Source of the DNA: Humulus lupulus
Taxonomy: Eukaryota > Streptophyta > Magnoliopsida > Rosales > Cannabaceae
DNA: 64,000 bases
Assembly: GCF_963169125.1 (NCBI RefSeq)
Contig: NC_084802.1
Span: forward strand, 112,534,903-112,598,902
Reading direction: 5' to 3'
The stretch's first letter is position 1. The number at the start of each line of letters is the position of its first letter. The notes below the pieces were generated by a model that did not search any database, had not been told where the DNA came from, and worked only from the letters and a program-made list of their open reading frames with translations. Positions 10,281 to 22,259 of the stretch are shown here, piece by piece. Position numbers and translations under genes: made by a program.

Positions 10281-10478
10281 GGAGTCCCACTTCCACATGG
10301 AGGGGGGTTGGAAAAAATATTGTAGCACTACACCATAAAAAATACAAGTTCATTTCACCATTTTCTTTCTGCAACTGTTCTTTGAGTTTCGAATTAGATC
10401 TTTGAAAATTTTCATTTGATAAGCTCTATATTTCAATTTTTCTAACTTAACTTGGTTGACGAGTTCTCACCGTCAACA

Positions 10479-11554
10479 GGACAATAATCAATTGGAAACA
10501 TCTAGCTTTTAACCATCTTATTACTATAAATATTAGTGTAAACTCTATTTTGATATTCACTTTTCTCATAGAAAATACTCAGCAAGATTTGAGTGAATTT
10601 TAGAGAGAATTCAAGAGCAAGTTTTGTGTTTTCAATTTTACTCTTCTTAATCTCTTTCTTAAATTGCTTTACAAAATTCTTCTGCTTATTTTTAATTATG
10701 TCTAGCTAGGTTTTTATTTAGTTAAGGTTGATTTCAAAGCCCTAAACATGTTTTATTTTATTTAATAATGACTATGAATTCCTATTTCTACATATGTCAA
10801 ATTGCTTATGTTTTTCTATGCATATTATTATGATTCTTGTTTTTATCTTATTTATGTGGCCACTAGATAGGGTTTAATATGAATCTATTGCCATCTTAGA
10901 ATTGCTATTCACATAATAGGCTAGGATTCTAAGTGTTTGTGGTACTCTATGATTAAAGATTAAGGTCAAACTCTTCTTTAATTGTGATGAAAAACATAAC
11001 CTAAGTTGAATGAATCACACTTGTTTAATTTGTTGCTTAGATCAATCTATCTCTATAGAATTTAATGTTTTCACTAGATTGAATCTTTGGTGGTTTAGTG
11101 AATAGAGTTAATAATTAGTTCTTTTTTCATTTATTAATTTGCATAAGAGAGATTGGAATAATTACTACTTTTGTGTTATCTACGGTTGGCAATTTGATAG
11201 GAGATAGGGAATATATTGTTAATGAATAATTTGAAGTGTGATTTATGGCGGATATTGAATCCTTGACTATCTTTATTTATTGAATTTCTCTTCATTTGTT
11301 CTATTTGTTGTTTATATTTCTTTCTAATTCTTAAATTCTCGAAACTTTATTTTTATTAACTTGTATTTATTTGAGTAATAAATTGAATTGACCATCCTTG
11401 CAGGATCGATCCTTACAACCACTTTACTAATAATTTAGTGTATAAGGAATAATTATAATCAAATTGGATATGACTTATGACACGCATTAATAGAGTGAAA
11501 AAGATGTAGGCATTGATCTTTGGCACAAGGGGCTCAATCATATCGCAAGAAAGG
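10479..11554. other. AT-rich flank, probable tail of an older LTR
   Basis: No ORF of note. Around 11395-11500 the sequence has CCTTGCAGGATCGATCCTTAC and, later, GACTTATGACACGCATTA, which resemble the U5 end of Athila/Tat-type LTRs (GGATCGA...CC, then GACACGCATCA before the primer site). If so, Tat#1 landed inside this LTR and its left half lies outside the window. This is a weak, memory-based call. Confidence 0.35.
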
Positions 11555-12179
11555 TGTTGACTAGCACTTTTGTCAAGGAAACTGAGTCAAATTGAACGAC
11601 GATTAAGGATAAAAAGAGTTGAATTCAAGTAAATGATAGAAAGAATTTTATAGTGGTTCGTCCCCAAGGGTTGGTAATACGTCCACTGGCACTCTTATTA
11701 ACTACGAAGATCTCAAACTGAAGATTAGAAGACAAGATTCAACTGAGTTTCCTAAGCTTGAGAGAAAATATAATTCAACAGAGTTTCTATATGTAAAGTC
11801 CGCATGAAAAATTTATAGACTCCCTTATTGGGCCATGGGCCTTACAAGTATGGAATGGACCCCACACACATAGTGTGGGTTTGTTACAACTGAATATATA
11901 ATAAAACAATATAAAATACATTCAAATTACAGTCACATAAATATCCCATGAAATTCAAATCATTTTGGTCGTTCAAACTATTATTGGCTACATTCCTCGA
12001 CCAACACCTCTTTGACCAACATTTCTTTGTTTAATAACTCCAACTTCATCAACTAAACCTGCCTAAAAGCTTCTGATTATCTGGTCGAGTAATCGACCAG
12101 GACTAGTAACCTTCATGCGTTTGATTACCACATGTCACTTTGCCTTGCCACATTACCATTTTTATTTTTGGGACAAACA
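11555..12179 (-). repeat. 3' LTR of Tat#2 (about 625 bp)
   Basis: Read on the - strand it starts TGTTTGTCCC after a G-rich tract (CTTCGGGGCAGA) and ends GCTAGTCAACA. It has a TATA-like CTATAAAT (about 11822) and the 'GAACCACTATAAAATTC' segment (about 11650) common in plant gypsy LTR ends. The ends were set by TG/CA and by analogy to Tat#1, since the other LTR is not in the window. Confidence 0.55.
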
Positions 12180-12388
12180 TCTGCCCCGAAGTTTATCTTA
12201 GTGCGAACAACACTGTGTAAACTTGCATTCTTTAACCAAGTTGATGTCTATTCACATTCTGATACCTTGGAAAAAAACAGTTTTTAATGTAATGATGAGC
12301 CTTTTTGGGTAACCCAAACGATGATTTTTCAATAACCTAGGCATGCTGACATCATTTTACATACTAATGATGACTTTTACTTCGCTTG

Positions 12389-12435
12389 TGACGTCACCTC
12401 TGGTTGCATGCGTGCAAGGCTATATATAGCCTTGC
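12389..12435 (+). promoter_or_regulatory. Promoter of the Tat#2 accessory gene
   Basis: TGACGTCA (12389-12396), a perfect bZIP-type site, lies 25 bases before a TATA box TATATATAG (12421-12429). The TATA box is the centre of a perfect 22-bp palindrome (12414-12435). A pyrimidine-rich leader follows. It sits just inside the element next to the 3' LTR and points toward the accessory gene. Confidence 0.55.
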
Positions 12436-12947
12436 TTTTCTTATTCCCTTCTTCATTCTAACATTCTCTAAATTTTCTCTTTCCTGCCTCTCAATAACTC
12501 GAAGATTATTTCTGGATTTCTGGGATCTATGATCTATTTTTTGCAAATTTTTCTTCAAAATCATCCTTCAAGTAAGTTCTCATTTTCATAGTTGTAGTTC
12601 TTTCCTTTTATTTCTGTCAAATCTGTGATAAATCTAAGACTTGCTTTTGTGTTCATCATGTTCTCGGTGTTCTTGAGTAAACCATTAGAAAAGTTTAGGA
12701 TTTTTCTGAAACCTGTTGATTTTCTTCAGAGAAAGAGTGTTTGGTAAGTAGGAAAATGTATTGTAGGCCTCAGGTATGCTTTACTTCATGCTAAACACAC
12801 AAAAAAAATCCACAACATCAAGTAAATTCGATTTTGAAGTTCAAAGAAAATAGTGGGAAAAATTCCCGCCAAAGGGTAAGTGAAAGTTTCTTAAAAATCT
12901 TTTTAATTGCTTTTTGGATCGACTTTTAAACTTGGTAATACAACATT
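12436..12947 (+). other. Leader of the Tat#2 accessory gene, possible leader intron
   Basis: C/T-rich sequence to about 12570, then a consensus donor CAA/GTAAGT with its GT at 12572. No single acceptor can be chosen; candidates lie upstream of ATG 12948. No ORF seen. Confidence 0.35.
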
Positions 12948-13880
12948 ATGTTTATTCAACCAGCACACTATTTTAGGCACACATATGCTGGTCAATTAAC
13001 CCACTTCCCCTTTTATTTTTATCAGATGTATGCATGCGATAACTGGGGAAATGATTATTCGATAGATCCATATTCATTTCAAATGCTGGTCGATGACCTT
13101 GAGCAGAATCGACACGAAAGCACTCCCAACTAAGTTACTCCTAAAACATCATGTCGACCAGGGGTTCAAAATTACCAATATAACTTTCACTCTAACCCCG
13201 ACCAGGAGTATTGTCGCAAGGTTGATGAATTGCACCATGGAATTAGGAAATTCCTTCCCAAGGACTGGACATATATTTTCTTTCCTAATTCTATTGACAC
13301 TCTCCCCGTCAGAATCCCAACCAATAAGAGAGTAGTGAGCAATGCTTCCATGGTTGAACAAGTTGTAAATGTTGTTATTTGTCCTCCAGAAATGGAAAGA
13401 GTAAAGCAGACTACTCGTTAGAGGACATGTTCAGACCCACAGGTCTCTAGACAAGCGACTAGTATGGCCAACGACCATCCAATACAAGTCGAATTGGCAG
13501 TGGAGGTTACTAACACCATTCGGCTTCAAGCAAAACTAAAGCCTAGAAAGAATAAAATTGTTATATGGGACACAGTTCTAGCCAGTACTCTACTGAGAAG
13601 CACCTTAGAGAGCTTTCTAGAGAGATACGACATCCGGGGAATCAATATGATTACCCCACGAGACGACTAGTGTGACAATCTTCCTGGCGGAGCCTACAAC
13701 ACCTAATCATGCTTTCACATAACAATTGGTGCAACCCTTCCTATACACAACTACTTTAGAGGGGTGTTTGAATATTTTGACATCGCCCCCTTCCAAATCA
13801 CTCCCAATGGATATTTAATGCTTTCAGCATTATATATCCCTTACCATCATCGTCATTGGGAGCCTCCAACCCACATGAAG
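12948..13880 (+). pseudogene. Accessory gene of Tat#2, 5' half (PF04195-like)
   Basis: Frame 3 is protein-like from ATG 12948 to 13670, with TAA at 13131-13133, TAG at 13419-13421 and TAG at 13668-13670. A frameshift then leads (frame 1, from 13735) into IGATLPIHNYFRGVFEYFD and IAPFQITPNGYLMLSALYI, a close parallel of the Tat#1 segment IPLHPFFVAVLNYFDLAPLQL (about 7550). This is the 'putative gypsy type transposon' domain. At 13871-13880 the frame reads PHE and is cut by chromovirus#1. The start is uncertain because a leader intron is possible. Confidence 0.65.
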
Positions 13881-14229
13881 TCTATACCACCCATGTTATT
13901 TTGATATTATATAGCCAATAATGACACGATTGCATTGCATTACATATCATACAATATTTATAAGTTGAGCATATGCATATTTTTATTAGTATTTTCAAAC
14001 ATAAGTATAAAAGTTGTGTATATGATTGTTATGTATATACTAGAGCTATGTTTTAAATTTTCTTGTAGACCGTTAATATGTACATAATGTGGAAAGGAAA
14101 ATGCTCAGTTCATCTGTAAGTTTTCTGTGTGCATTTAGTATGTATTGTTTGCATGCTTCGTGTGCATTATTAGATAAATATTACATAAGTTATGGGCATG
14201 TTTGTCTTAAGATATATAGTATAACATAG
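13881..14229 (+). repeat. 5' LTR of chromovirus#1, mostly deleted
   Basis: The stretch from about 13925 matches the start of the 3' LTR (TTGCATTACATATCA...AATATTTATAA...CATATGCATATTTTTAT) for about 120 bases and then diverges. Only about 350 bases separate the LTR start from the gag ATG, against about 2.7 kb of LTR at the other end. No TGGTATCAGAGC primer site is seen, so the deletion probably took it too. Confidence 0.6.
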
Positions 14230-15290
14230 ATGAATCGTGAACAAGCAACGGGGGCTACTGAAGTCTCATAGAGTTAAAAATATGAAAAAGAAATGGCTGA
14301 ACTTCGAGAGACAATGCGTAGACAAGTTGAACAAATTGATAAATTGATAGAGGAACAATGACAAATACAAGCACCACCTACTAAAAATCCACCACCACCA
14401 CCTCCACCTCCATAAGCCCCACCAACAATGCACCCCATGAAACCACTATATGAATGTTTCTAAACACAACACCCACCAGTATTTGAAGGCAACACTGACC
14501 CACTTGATGCACAAGAATGGAAGAGTTCCTTAGAAGACATCTTTGAGTTTATGCAACTAAGGAATAGGTAAAATGTTTCTTGTGCTGCGTATACACTGAA
14601 AATGGATGCTAAGATTTGGAAGGAAGTGGTTAAGCAGACTAGAGATGTGAATCAGATGAGTTCGACAGACTTTGAACTGGATTTCAATGAAAAGTTTTAT
14701 AGTGAAGCTGTCTTGACTGCTAAAGCAAGTGAGTTTAGTAGATTACAAAAAGGGAATCTTTCAGTGGCTGAGTATGGCAGAACATTCGATTAGCCAAGTT
14801 TGCACCAGACATGGTTAACTCTGAAACTAGTATATTGAATTGCTTCCTAGAGGGTCTGCAACCATAATTGGCCAGAGATGTGGATATGGGATGTACATAG
14901 CCTCTTTATTATGTACAAGTTGTGGAGAAAGCTTTAAGAGCAAAACATAGAGAACAAAAGAAAACAAAAGTTAAAGCTGCTACTAGTATGCCTCGCAGAG
15001 ACACACCATTTAATAATGAACAAAGTCGCTTTCCCAATGATAACAAAAGAAGTGGCAGAATTTTCATGTTAGACAAGGATACAATAAGAAATTTAAAGGA
15101 CGTCAGTAAAATATGCAACCTAGATTTCAACAGCTACCACAATGTCAAACTTGTGGAAATAATCATTTTGGAGAGTGCAGACTTCTAAATAAGAGTTTCT
15201 TTAAATGTGGCAAGTGGGATCATTTTATCAAAGATTGTCCACTGATGATGAACCAAAAAAAAAGGATGAACCTCAAAAGACAAATGCTAG
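14230..15290 (+). pseudogene. gag: gag of chromovirus#1 (broken)
   Basis: ATG 14230 opens an MNREQATGA-type start, and a TAG follows shortly. A polyproline stretch at about 14385-14410 is followed by PPVFEGNTDPLDAQEWKSS, the usual start of chromoviral capsid. The capsid core spans 14602-14793 and continues after frameshifts. Two zinc knuckles follow in frame 2 (15113-15250): CQTCGNNHFGEC and CFKCGKWDHFIKDC (the first residue of the second read as F in FFKCG). Stops and frame changes are frequent. Confidence 0.8.
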
Positions 15291-15329
15291 GGTGTTTACT
15301 ATTACTTAGGTTGACGCTATTACCAGCAA

Positions 15330-15749
15330 CTATGTGGGGTTAGGACATATTTCTGTATCAGTTATTCTCACTCATCCATTACTAGATTCAGTGGCCACAC
15401 ATTCATTTTCATCTATGACATATGTACAAAGGTTGGGTAGATCATGTGAGAAATTTTCAGAAGTTTTTAGAACATTGTTACCATCTCGAGAAAATTTATA
15501 TTCTACTCATTGGTTGAGGGGAGTTCCTATTTACATTGATGGTAGGAATTATGTGTTTATTTAATAATGTTATAGATGCACGATTATGAGGTGATTTTGG
15601 GTATGGGTTGGCTTTCAAAGTATATTTCCACTATTGATTGTAGAAAGAAAACATTGATATTTAAGCTTTCAAAGGAAGAAGACTTTATGTTTATTGGAAC
15701 GACATCAAAAAGTGGCATTCCTTTAATTTCTATTATGAAGGCCAGGTGA
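15330..15749 (+). pseudogene. Protease of chromovirus#1 (active site lost)
   Basis: LLDSVATHSFSS (about 15380) corresponds to the aspartic protease site DSGATHSF with G changed to V. The region to 15564 is open, and after a stop it resumes with EVILGMGWLSKY (about 15590), the usual second protease block. Inactive as read. Confidence 0.75.
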
Positions 15750-17648
15750 TTGTTGGAAAGTGGATGTATGGACTATCTCGCCAGTGTGGTTGACACTTCT
15801 AAGGAGCAAAAGTTAAAACCAGAAGATGTACCAGTAGTTAAAGATTTCTTGGAAGTGTTTCCAAAAGATTTACCGAGATTGCCTCCAGATAAGGAAATTG
15901 AGTTTCTAATCAAGTTACTTCCTGGTACAGCTTCTGTGTCCAAGGCACCATATAGAGTGACACCAACAGAATTAAATGTATTAAAGAAACAGTTACAAAA
16001 GCTCTTGGATAAGAAGTTTATTAGACCTAGTTTTTCACCATGGGGAGCTCTGGTGCTATTTGTGAAGAAATAGGATGGGACAATGTAGAAGTATATTTAT
16101 TATAGAGAATTGAAAAAGTTGGCAATCAAGAATAAGTATCCACTTTCCAGAAGTGATGATCTTTTTGATCAATTACAAGGAGCGAGAGTGTTTTCAAAGA
16201 TTGATTTGAGATTTGGGTATCACCAATTAAAGATTAGACAAGATGTACCAAAGACCGCATTTTGAACTCGATATGGTCATTATGTGTTCCTTGTAATTCC
16301 ATTTGGGTTAACTAATGCTCCAGTTGCATTCATGGACTTAATGAACACGGTTTTTAAAGACTATCTTGATAAGTTTGTGATGGTGTTTATTGATGTTATT
16401 TATGTGTATTCTTGGTCCAAAGAAGAACTTGAGGAACATTTGAGGTTGACATTGGAGAAATTAAAAGAAAAACAACTCTAATCCAAATTTAAAAAATGTG
16501 AATTTTTGCTAGAAAAGTGGCATTTTTGGGCCATTTATCTCAAAAGATGGTATTTCGAATGATCCATCAAAGATTGAAGTTGTTCGTAAATGGAATAGAC
16601 CAACGAATGTTTCAGAAGTAAGGATTTTTCTGGGATTAATAGGCTATTACCAAATATTTATTGAAGGATTTTCCAAGATAGCAACGCCATTGGCGCAGCT
16701 GACAAGGAAGAATCACAAGTTTGAATGGACCGAAGCTTGTGAGGAAAGTTTTCAAGAGTTGAAGCAAAGATTGGTTTCTGCTCCAATACTTACTATCCCA
16801 TCTTGATCAGGAGGATTTGTGATTTATAGTGATGCTGTAAAGCAAGGATTAGGTTGTGTATTGAAGCAGAATGGAAAATTCGTAGCTTATGCATCTAGAC
16901 AATTAAAGGACTATGAATAGAAGTACCCAATACATGATCTAGAGTTAGCAGCAGTTGTTTTTACACTAAAAATTTGGAGACATTATCTATATGGTGAGAA
17001 GTGCAAAATATATACAGATCATAAAAGTCTCAAGTATTTCTTTACTCAAAAAGAATTAAATATGAGACAAAGGCAATGGTTGGAGCTAGTGAAAGATTAT
17101 GATTGTGAAATATTTCATCATCTCGAAAAGGAAAATGTAGTTGCAGATGCACTTAGTAGAAAATCTCATGGTAATATGTCATTTTTGAGGAAATTGTCAA
17201 GACCACTTCAAGAGGACATGTGTATTGCGGAGAATGAGGTGATCAAAGGAAGATTATCGGTAATGACTATTCCATCTACCTTGTTAGATAGATTCAAACA
17301 AGGTCAATGTGAGGATCCTTACTTGATGAAACAAAAAGGTGAATTAGAAAGTGGGAAGAACAATGATTTTACTGTGTCAAGTAATGGGATGCTAAATTTG
17401 AAGGAAAGAATTTGTGTCCCTAATGATGAGGAGTTAAAGAGACAAATCCTCACAGAAGCTCTCAATACTCCATATTCAGTACATTCAGGTAGTACAAAGA
17501 TGTATAATGACTTGAAAAGACACTACTGATGGCCCAACATGAAAAAAGATGTGGAAGAGTTTGTAGTCAAATGCTTAACTTGTCAAGAAGTGAAAGTTGA
17601 ACATCAGAAACCTGCTGGTCTACTACAACCAATACAGATACAAGATTG
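15750..17648 (+). pseudogene. pol: RT, RNase H and integrase N-terminus of chromovirus#1
   Basis: RT: FPKDLPRLPPDKEIEF (about 15860), PYRVTPTELNVLKKQL (about 15950), [15 protein letters not shown] (about 16195), [16 protein letters not shown] (about 16300). The catalytic motif FIDD is read as [10 protein letters not shown] (about 16388), so one of the two aspartates is lost. RNase H: YSDAVKQGLGCVL (about 16827), [12 protein letters not shown] (about 17012), [10 protein letters not shown] (about 17145). Integrase begins at about 17410 with the HHCC zinc site ending [16 protein letters not shown] (about 17570). At 17648 it is cut by a solo LTR; several stops are present before that. Confidence 0.88.
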
Positions 17649-18125
17649 TGTTAGGAAAATATGTATTTGCCTCAATGGAAATATGTAAGATAATTACAAC
17701 TCTAAACTAAATATTACAAATAAATATTATTGATTAAAAAGTGTTACAACTCTATGACAAAAATTACATGTAAATATAGAGAAAGATGTAGAAGATGATA
17801 GAAATAGAAGATACAACTCTAAGACAAAAAGATACAAATAAACTAGAAGTAGTAGAATGAAAGATATAGATGAGATTACAACTCTAAAACAAAAGATACA
17901 TATAAAAGAGTAAATATAGAATAATAGAAGAAATGAAAAGCAACAGAATAAAAGAACATGAACTAAGAACTCTCACTCACACAATCAATGTGAAGAGTGT
18001 TGGGGATCACCAACTTGAACAAGGTTTGAAACCTTTGTCCAAAAGCTTACACTACTACAAAAACGTGATTTCTCGACAATTTTTAACTGTCGCTATTGAG
18101 CAATGACGACAGTCGACTAATTGTC

Positions 18126-18400
18126 GTATTTGACTATGCCGGCGTAGGAGTAGCTACGTCGACAGTTAATAAGTGTCATCATTGCTGACTGCGCCGACAG
18201 TTAATAAGTGTCGTCGTTGCTGACAATGCCGACAGTTAATACATGTCGCTGTTGCTGGCAACGCCGACAGTTAATACGTGTCGCCGTTGCTGGCAACGCC
18301 GACAGTTAATACATGTCGCCGTTGCTGGCAACGCCGACAATTAATATTTGTCGCCGTTGCTGGCTATGCCGACAGTTAATACGTGTCGCTGTAGCATTAA
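18126..18400. repeat. Left subterminal array of the CACTA element, 35-bp unit
   Basis: GACAGTTAAT recurs at 18161, 18196, 18231, 18266, 18301, 18336 (one mismatch) and 18371 with exact 35-bp spacing. The unit contains GCCGACAGTTAAT and CGCCGTTGCTGGC. Such arrays are the usual binding sites of the CACTA accessory protein. Confidence 0.9.
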
Positions 18401-18730
18401 ATTTATATTATATATATAAATAATAATTTTTCGATATATATTTTTTAAACCTTTTAATTATATTTTTAACAAATGAAATTTGATATAAATTTAAATAAAA
18501 AAAATACTCACATAATTAATTATTATTACCATAATTTGTACAAAAAACTACATTTATCATAATAAAAATTCATTTACATAGAACATTTATTCATACAATT
18601 GAAATGTAAATAATACATCAAATCCCAATGAGACTAAATAATTCTGAATAAAAATTCATTATTCTCAATGTAAATAATACATCAAATCCTCACTGTACAT
18701 AATTCTTACAAGGAAGAAAGAAAATAATAC
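18401..18730. other. AT-rich CACTA interior, left side
   Basis: Between the left subterminal array and the first exon-like stretch. Mostly A/T with imperfect repeats of AATAATACATCAAATCC (18610 and 18670). Nothing else seen. Confidence 0.5.
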
Positions 18731-21244
18731 CCAACAATTTGAAGAAGAATTTCTTGTTGCCTTGGTTCTCTTAAATATCCAAGTAGAGTTTTAGCCTACA
18801 ATACAGAATAAACACCATTAAAGTCAAACCAAAACTAAAATAAATAGAAAACTTGAGGTTGCAGAAGAAATAAAAAGGATGATTGATTTTTAGTCACAAA
18901 AATGATTTATATAAAAGTTGTATTTTTCTTATCAAACCGTATAGCCTCTGGCTTAAGTAGTTAGTCTTAGTTCTTAAAACTAAGGAATACATCCCTCTCA
19001 GTCTCAATTTAAAAGTGCTGAAGCTAGGTAGTTTATCAAATCACATAGATATTAATAAACCAAATTACCAATCATTCAGAAATTAATATACATATATACA
19101 CACATATAAAGACATGCACTATGTAAGTAATATGCATGAGATTCTAAGTTCATAGTACTTAGCAAGAAAAGAAAAGATAATATAGTATAAAGCCACCTAA
19201 ATGACCCCAGAAATTTCACAGGGCTGGATGACGTTTTCTTTTAAATGTGCAAAGTCACTACTATTAATATAGCTTTTTCTTGTAGTGAACAATAATACTA
19301 AGCATGACAGAGCATAGTAATTCAGAAAACTAATTGATTAAGAAGAAACTTGAACATAAATACTACTGATTAAACAATATTATGAAACCTGAACATATAT
19401 CAAATAGATTATAGCATAACAAACCAAAAAATTCATAACAAAATTTGAGTTACTAGTAAGAAAAAGATTGATATTTTATATCACAATTACATTTCAGTTA
19501 TCAGTGAGAAACTAACAAAAAGAAAAAAGAACAGAAAAACACTTACCATTCTTCATCTTCTCCGTTAACACAGTGAGAAACTGCCACAATCCAGGAATGA
19601 AGAAGCATGCGGCTTACTACTTGAGCATACAACACATGGTAAGTACATATATGGATAGAATGAAAATAAGATTATGATATGATAATATACCTTGTTGATG
19701 ATAAGGTCAGCCTGAGAAATATTAAGAGCAATTGAAAGATGAGTCCATTAAGATGGCATCTATTTTGCTAGTCCAAAATCAAATATCTAAAAACAATGAA
19801 GATACACCAAAATTAACAAAAGAGTAGGTATGTTAAGACAATGAAAAAAGACATAATATTTCACAACCACATAAACCAACACCATTTTCTTCTGTACTAT
19901 TGATTTCTTAAAAACCCAAAGACAACTGTAATATTACCAAACAAAGGGAAACTAAATCAATCATGATTGATCAGTAAACATTTTCTAAAACACCATTTCA
20001 GGGACTGCAGAAATTTAGAGACTCCACAAACCAAAAACCCACTGCAGTTGTCCTTTGTTAATTGTTAAACCAAATAGACGGTAAACAAGAAGGAAAACAA
20101 AAAGAGAGATCAAGTGCAGCAATATCATCCAGGGGTACATGACTGTCATTATATTTAAACAATTTTTAGTAGTTGAATAATATGCCATGCATATTAGAGA
20201 ATTATTCTCTTGAAATAATGGTAACTTGATTTAAATATTTTCATTTCAGATTTTTATTGCCATGTAGCAGTACAGTTTTAAACAAAGTTGATTGTCATGT
20301 TGAAAACTATTTTCCAAGAAAGAAAGTTGTCTACCTAAATGAGTTGTCAAGTTTCATGAGCATAGTAATATGATATATGAATAATACGAGAAAAAGCTAA
20401 ACTAGACAACATATTAATTATATATATATATATACACACATATATATATATATATTCATCTGAGTACATTAACATATGAAGACACACATTAATCATATCA
20501 TGAAAAGCTAAGCCTAAGACACATTATATCATACAAAGACATCGGCAGTCAATAGATCTATCCCAAAATCCAATACTATAAAAAAATACATAAGAATTTT
20601 GAGAGAAAGAAAAAACTCCTTTCCGCAAATATACAAACAGATAGTGTGTATCAGTCAAAAAAGAACATTACAACTAATATCTCAAACATATATTCACATA
20701 TATATATATATATAAATATATACATATCATCTAATAATAACAGACCTAAAAGATTCACAAAAGCAATCATTCACTCTTCAACTAACGAAAAATGCAGAAA
20801 TATATGAATCAAATAAGTTGATAATCTCATACCCATTTCAGATTTAAGCCAGCCAAAACGTCGATTCCAATTCTGACCACAGTTGAGTCTGATCCTTCAG
20901 TGGGTTTTGAAGCCCAAAACATAAGGAGTATGGTGGTGGTGGCAGCTCGGCTAGTGGTAGCTTAGGGTGGCCAAAAAGTACTTGGAAAGCTTCGTAGCAC
21001 TCCCATTCGTTCGAACTTTGAAAGCCCAATGGGGGACCTTAATGGGCGCGTACGGCCGCTGGTTCGTGGGGGTCGAAATTTCGGAGGCCGGGGAACACGC
21101 CTGTACGACACGTGTAGCTTTCCGGCGACTGGAAAGCGATCGTTCAAGTTTGGCAGATCGGACACGAGAGAGAGAAAGTGAGATCTGGTGGGGAAGAGGT
21201 ACATCTGAGAGGGAAAGAGGGTTTGCGTGCTTTTTTTTTTTCAT
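18731..21244 (-). pseudogene. Possible captured host-gene fragment inside the CACTA element
   Basis: A GC-rich island at about 20850-21240 stands out in the AT-rich interior and on the - strand looks like a leader and first exon (C/T-rich, then an open frame to about 20844). Further down the same strand lie short stretches bounded by GT-AG sites: 19786-19691 (TTTTTAG/ ... AAG/GTATAT), about 19620-19547 (ending ATG/GTAAGT) and 18795-18731 (TTGTAG/GCTAAA ... TTGG/GTATTA). The last is open and reads AKTLLGYLREPRQQEILLQI. The protein is not recognised. The exon structure is inferred; it could be transposon-derived. Confidence 0.4.
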
Positions 21245-22259
21245 TTCCTACTTAAATTAATAATAAAGTATTATTTATTTAATTTGATTTGCTTATTAGT
21301 TAATTAAGTAATAAATGTGATTTTATAATGTTAAAATTTCAATTCAATTTATTTTAACTTTCTAATTAAATTAATAATCTTATCAAATTAAATTTGGTCC
21401 CAAAATTATAAATTAACTTTTAAATCATATTTTACTCCAATTCTCATAAAAAAAATTATTGAGATTTAAAACATCTTATTATTTATTTTCATGAATTAAA
21501 CAATAATTAAGTGGTCCAAAAATTTTCAATCTCACAATTTAAAAAAATATAAACCTTCAAATCTTGATAAATTCTAATTATCAATTTAATTATTTTTTAT
21601 TAATCATTTTCCAATAAATAATAATAACTCAAATTAAAAGACATAACTTTGTAAAGCTTTAATTTTACTCTAAGTGTTTTTCTTTATTTTTTTAATTTAC
21701 TTATTAATAAAGCTTTAATTTATTATTATTATTATTTTAGGGTTCACTTTGAGAGACCTCGATACTCTTTTAATAATATAGTTAATTATATATATATATA
21801 TTAAAGAATAATAAAATATTATAATAATATAAAAAATTTAAAAACAAAAAAAAATCTAATTTTAAAAGTATTTAATAAATACATAATTTTTATAAATATA
21901 TATTTACATAATTTAGTTTATTTTTAAAAATATACTATTCATTAATTTTTTTACAATATTTTTCCAATTAATAAAACAACTCTTTTTTAACTAATATAAA
22001 AATTTTAAATATGTTAAAAAATAATATAGTTAACAATATAGATAATTTTATAAATTTGTTAAAGAATAATAAATTTAAATTTTGATATAAAAATTATTAT
22101 AAATACAAAAGTTAATAATATGAAACATTTAGAAATAAAAAAATATAGTTTTAAAAGTTTTTAATAAATACATTATTTTTTTAAATATATATTTACATAA
22201 TTTAGTTTATTTTTAAAATTATACTATTAATTAATTATAATTTTTTATTTGAATTTTGG
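21245..22259. other. AT-rich CACTA interior, right side
   Basis: Very AT-rich, with a diverged internal duplication of 'TAATAAATACATAATTTTTATAAATATATATTTACATAATT' type words at about 21870 and 22165 (spacing about 295 bp). No gene seen. Confidence 0.5.

Larger units (their letters stand above)
1..10478 (+). mobile_element. Tat#1: Ty3/gypsy Tat-lineage LTR retrotransposon, 5' end outside window
   Basis: Order on the + strand is 5' LTR (partial), primer-binding site, gag, protease stub, RNase H, integrase, spacer, opposite-strand accessory gene, polypurine tract and 3' LTR. This order, the CxxH...HxxxxC gag motif in place of a CCHC knuckle, and the extra gene between pol and the 3' LTR are typical of the plant Tat group. 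The element cannot move itself: RT is deleted and every frame has stops. The two LTRs share the same end (CGTCAACA) and TATA region but differ by many C/T and G/A changes, so it is not a recent copy. The target duplication cannot be checked because the left end is missing; the base after the right LTR is 10479 (GGACA...). Confidence 0.9.
8927..10478 (+). repeat. 3' LTR of Tat#1 (1552 bp)
   Basis: Begins TGTGGATGC after the polypurine tract and ends CGTCAACA at 10478, where homology with the 5' LTR (ending 771) stops. It contains the 54-bp minisatellite (9131-9825) and a TATA box at 10274-10280. Compared with the 5' LTR it shows many transitions at CG sites. Confidence 0.9.

Noticed and set aside
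11395..11503. A definite LTR/primer-site junction
   Set aside because: Only loosely like an Athila U5 end; there is no clear CA end followed by TGGCGCC. Reported as a weak possibility within the flank.
19691..19786. Protein kinase fragment, because one frame reads IFDFGLAK
   Set aside because: A six-residue match to the DFG motif followed at once by a stop, with no other kinase block nearby. Too little to name the source gene.
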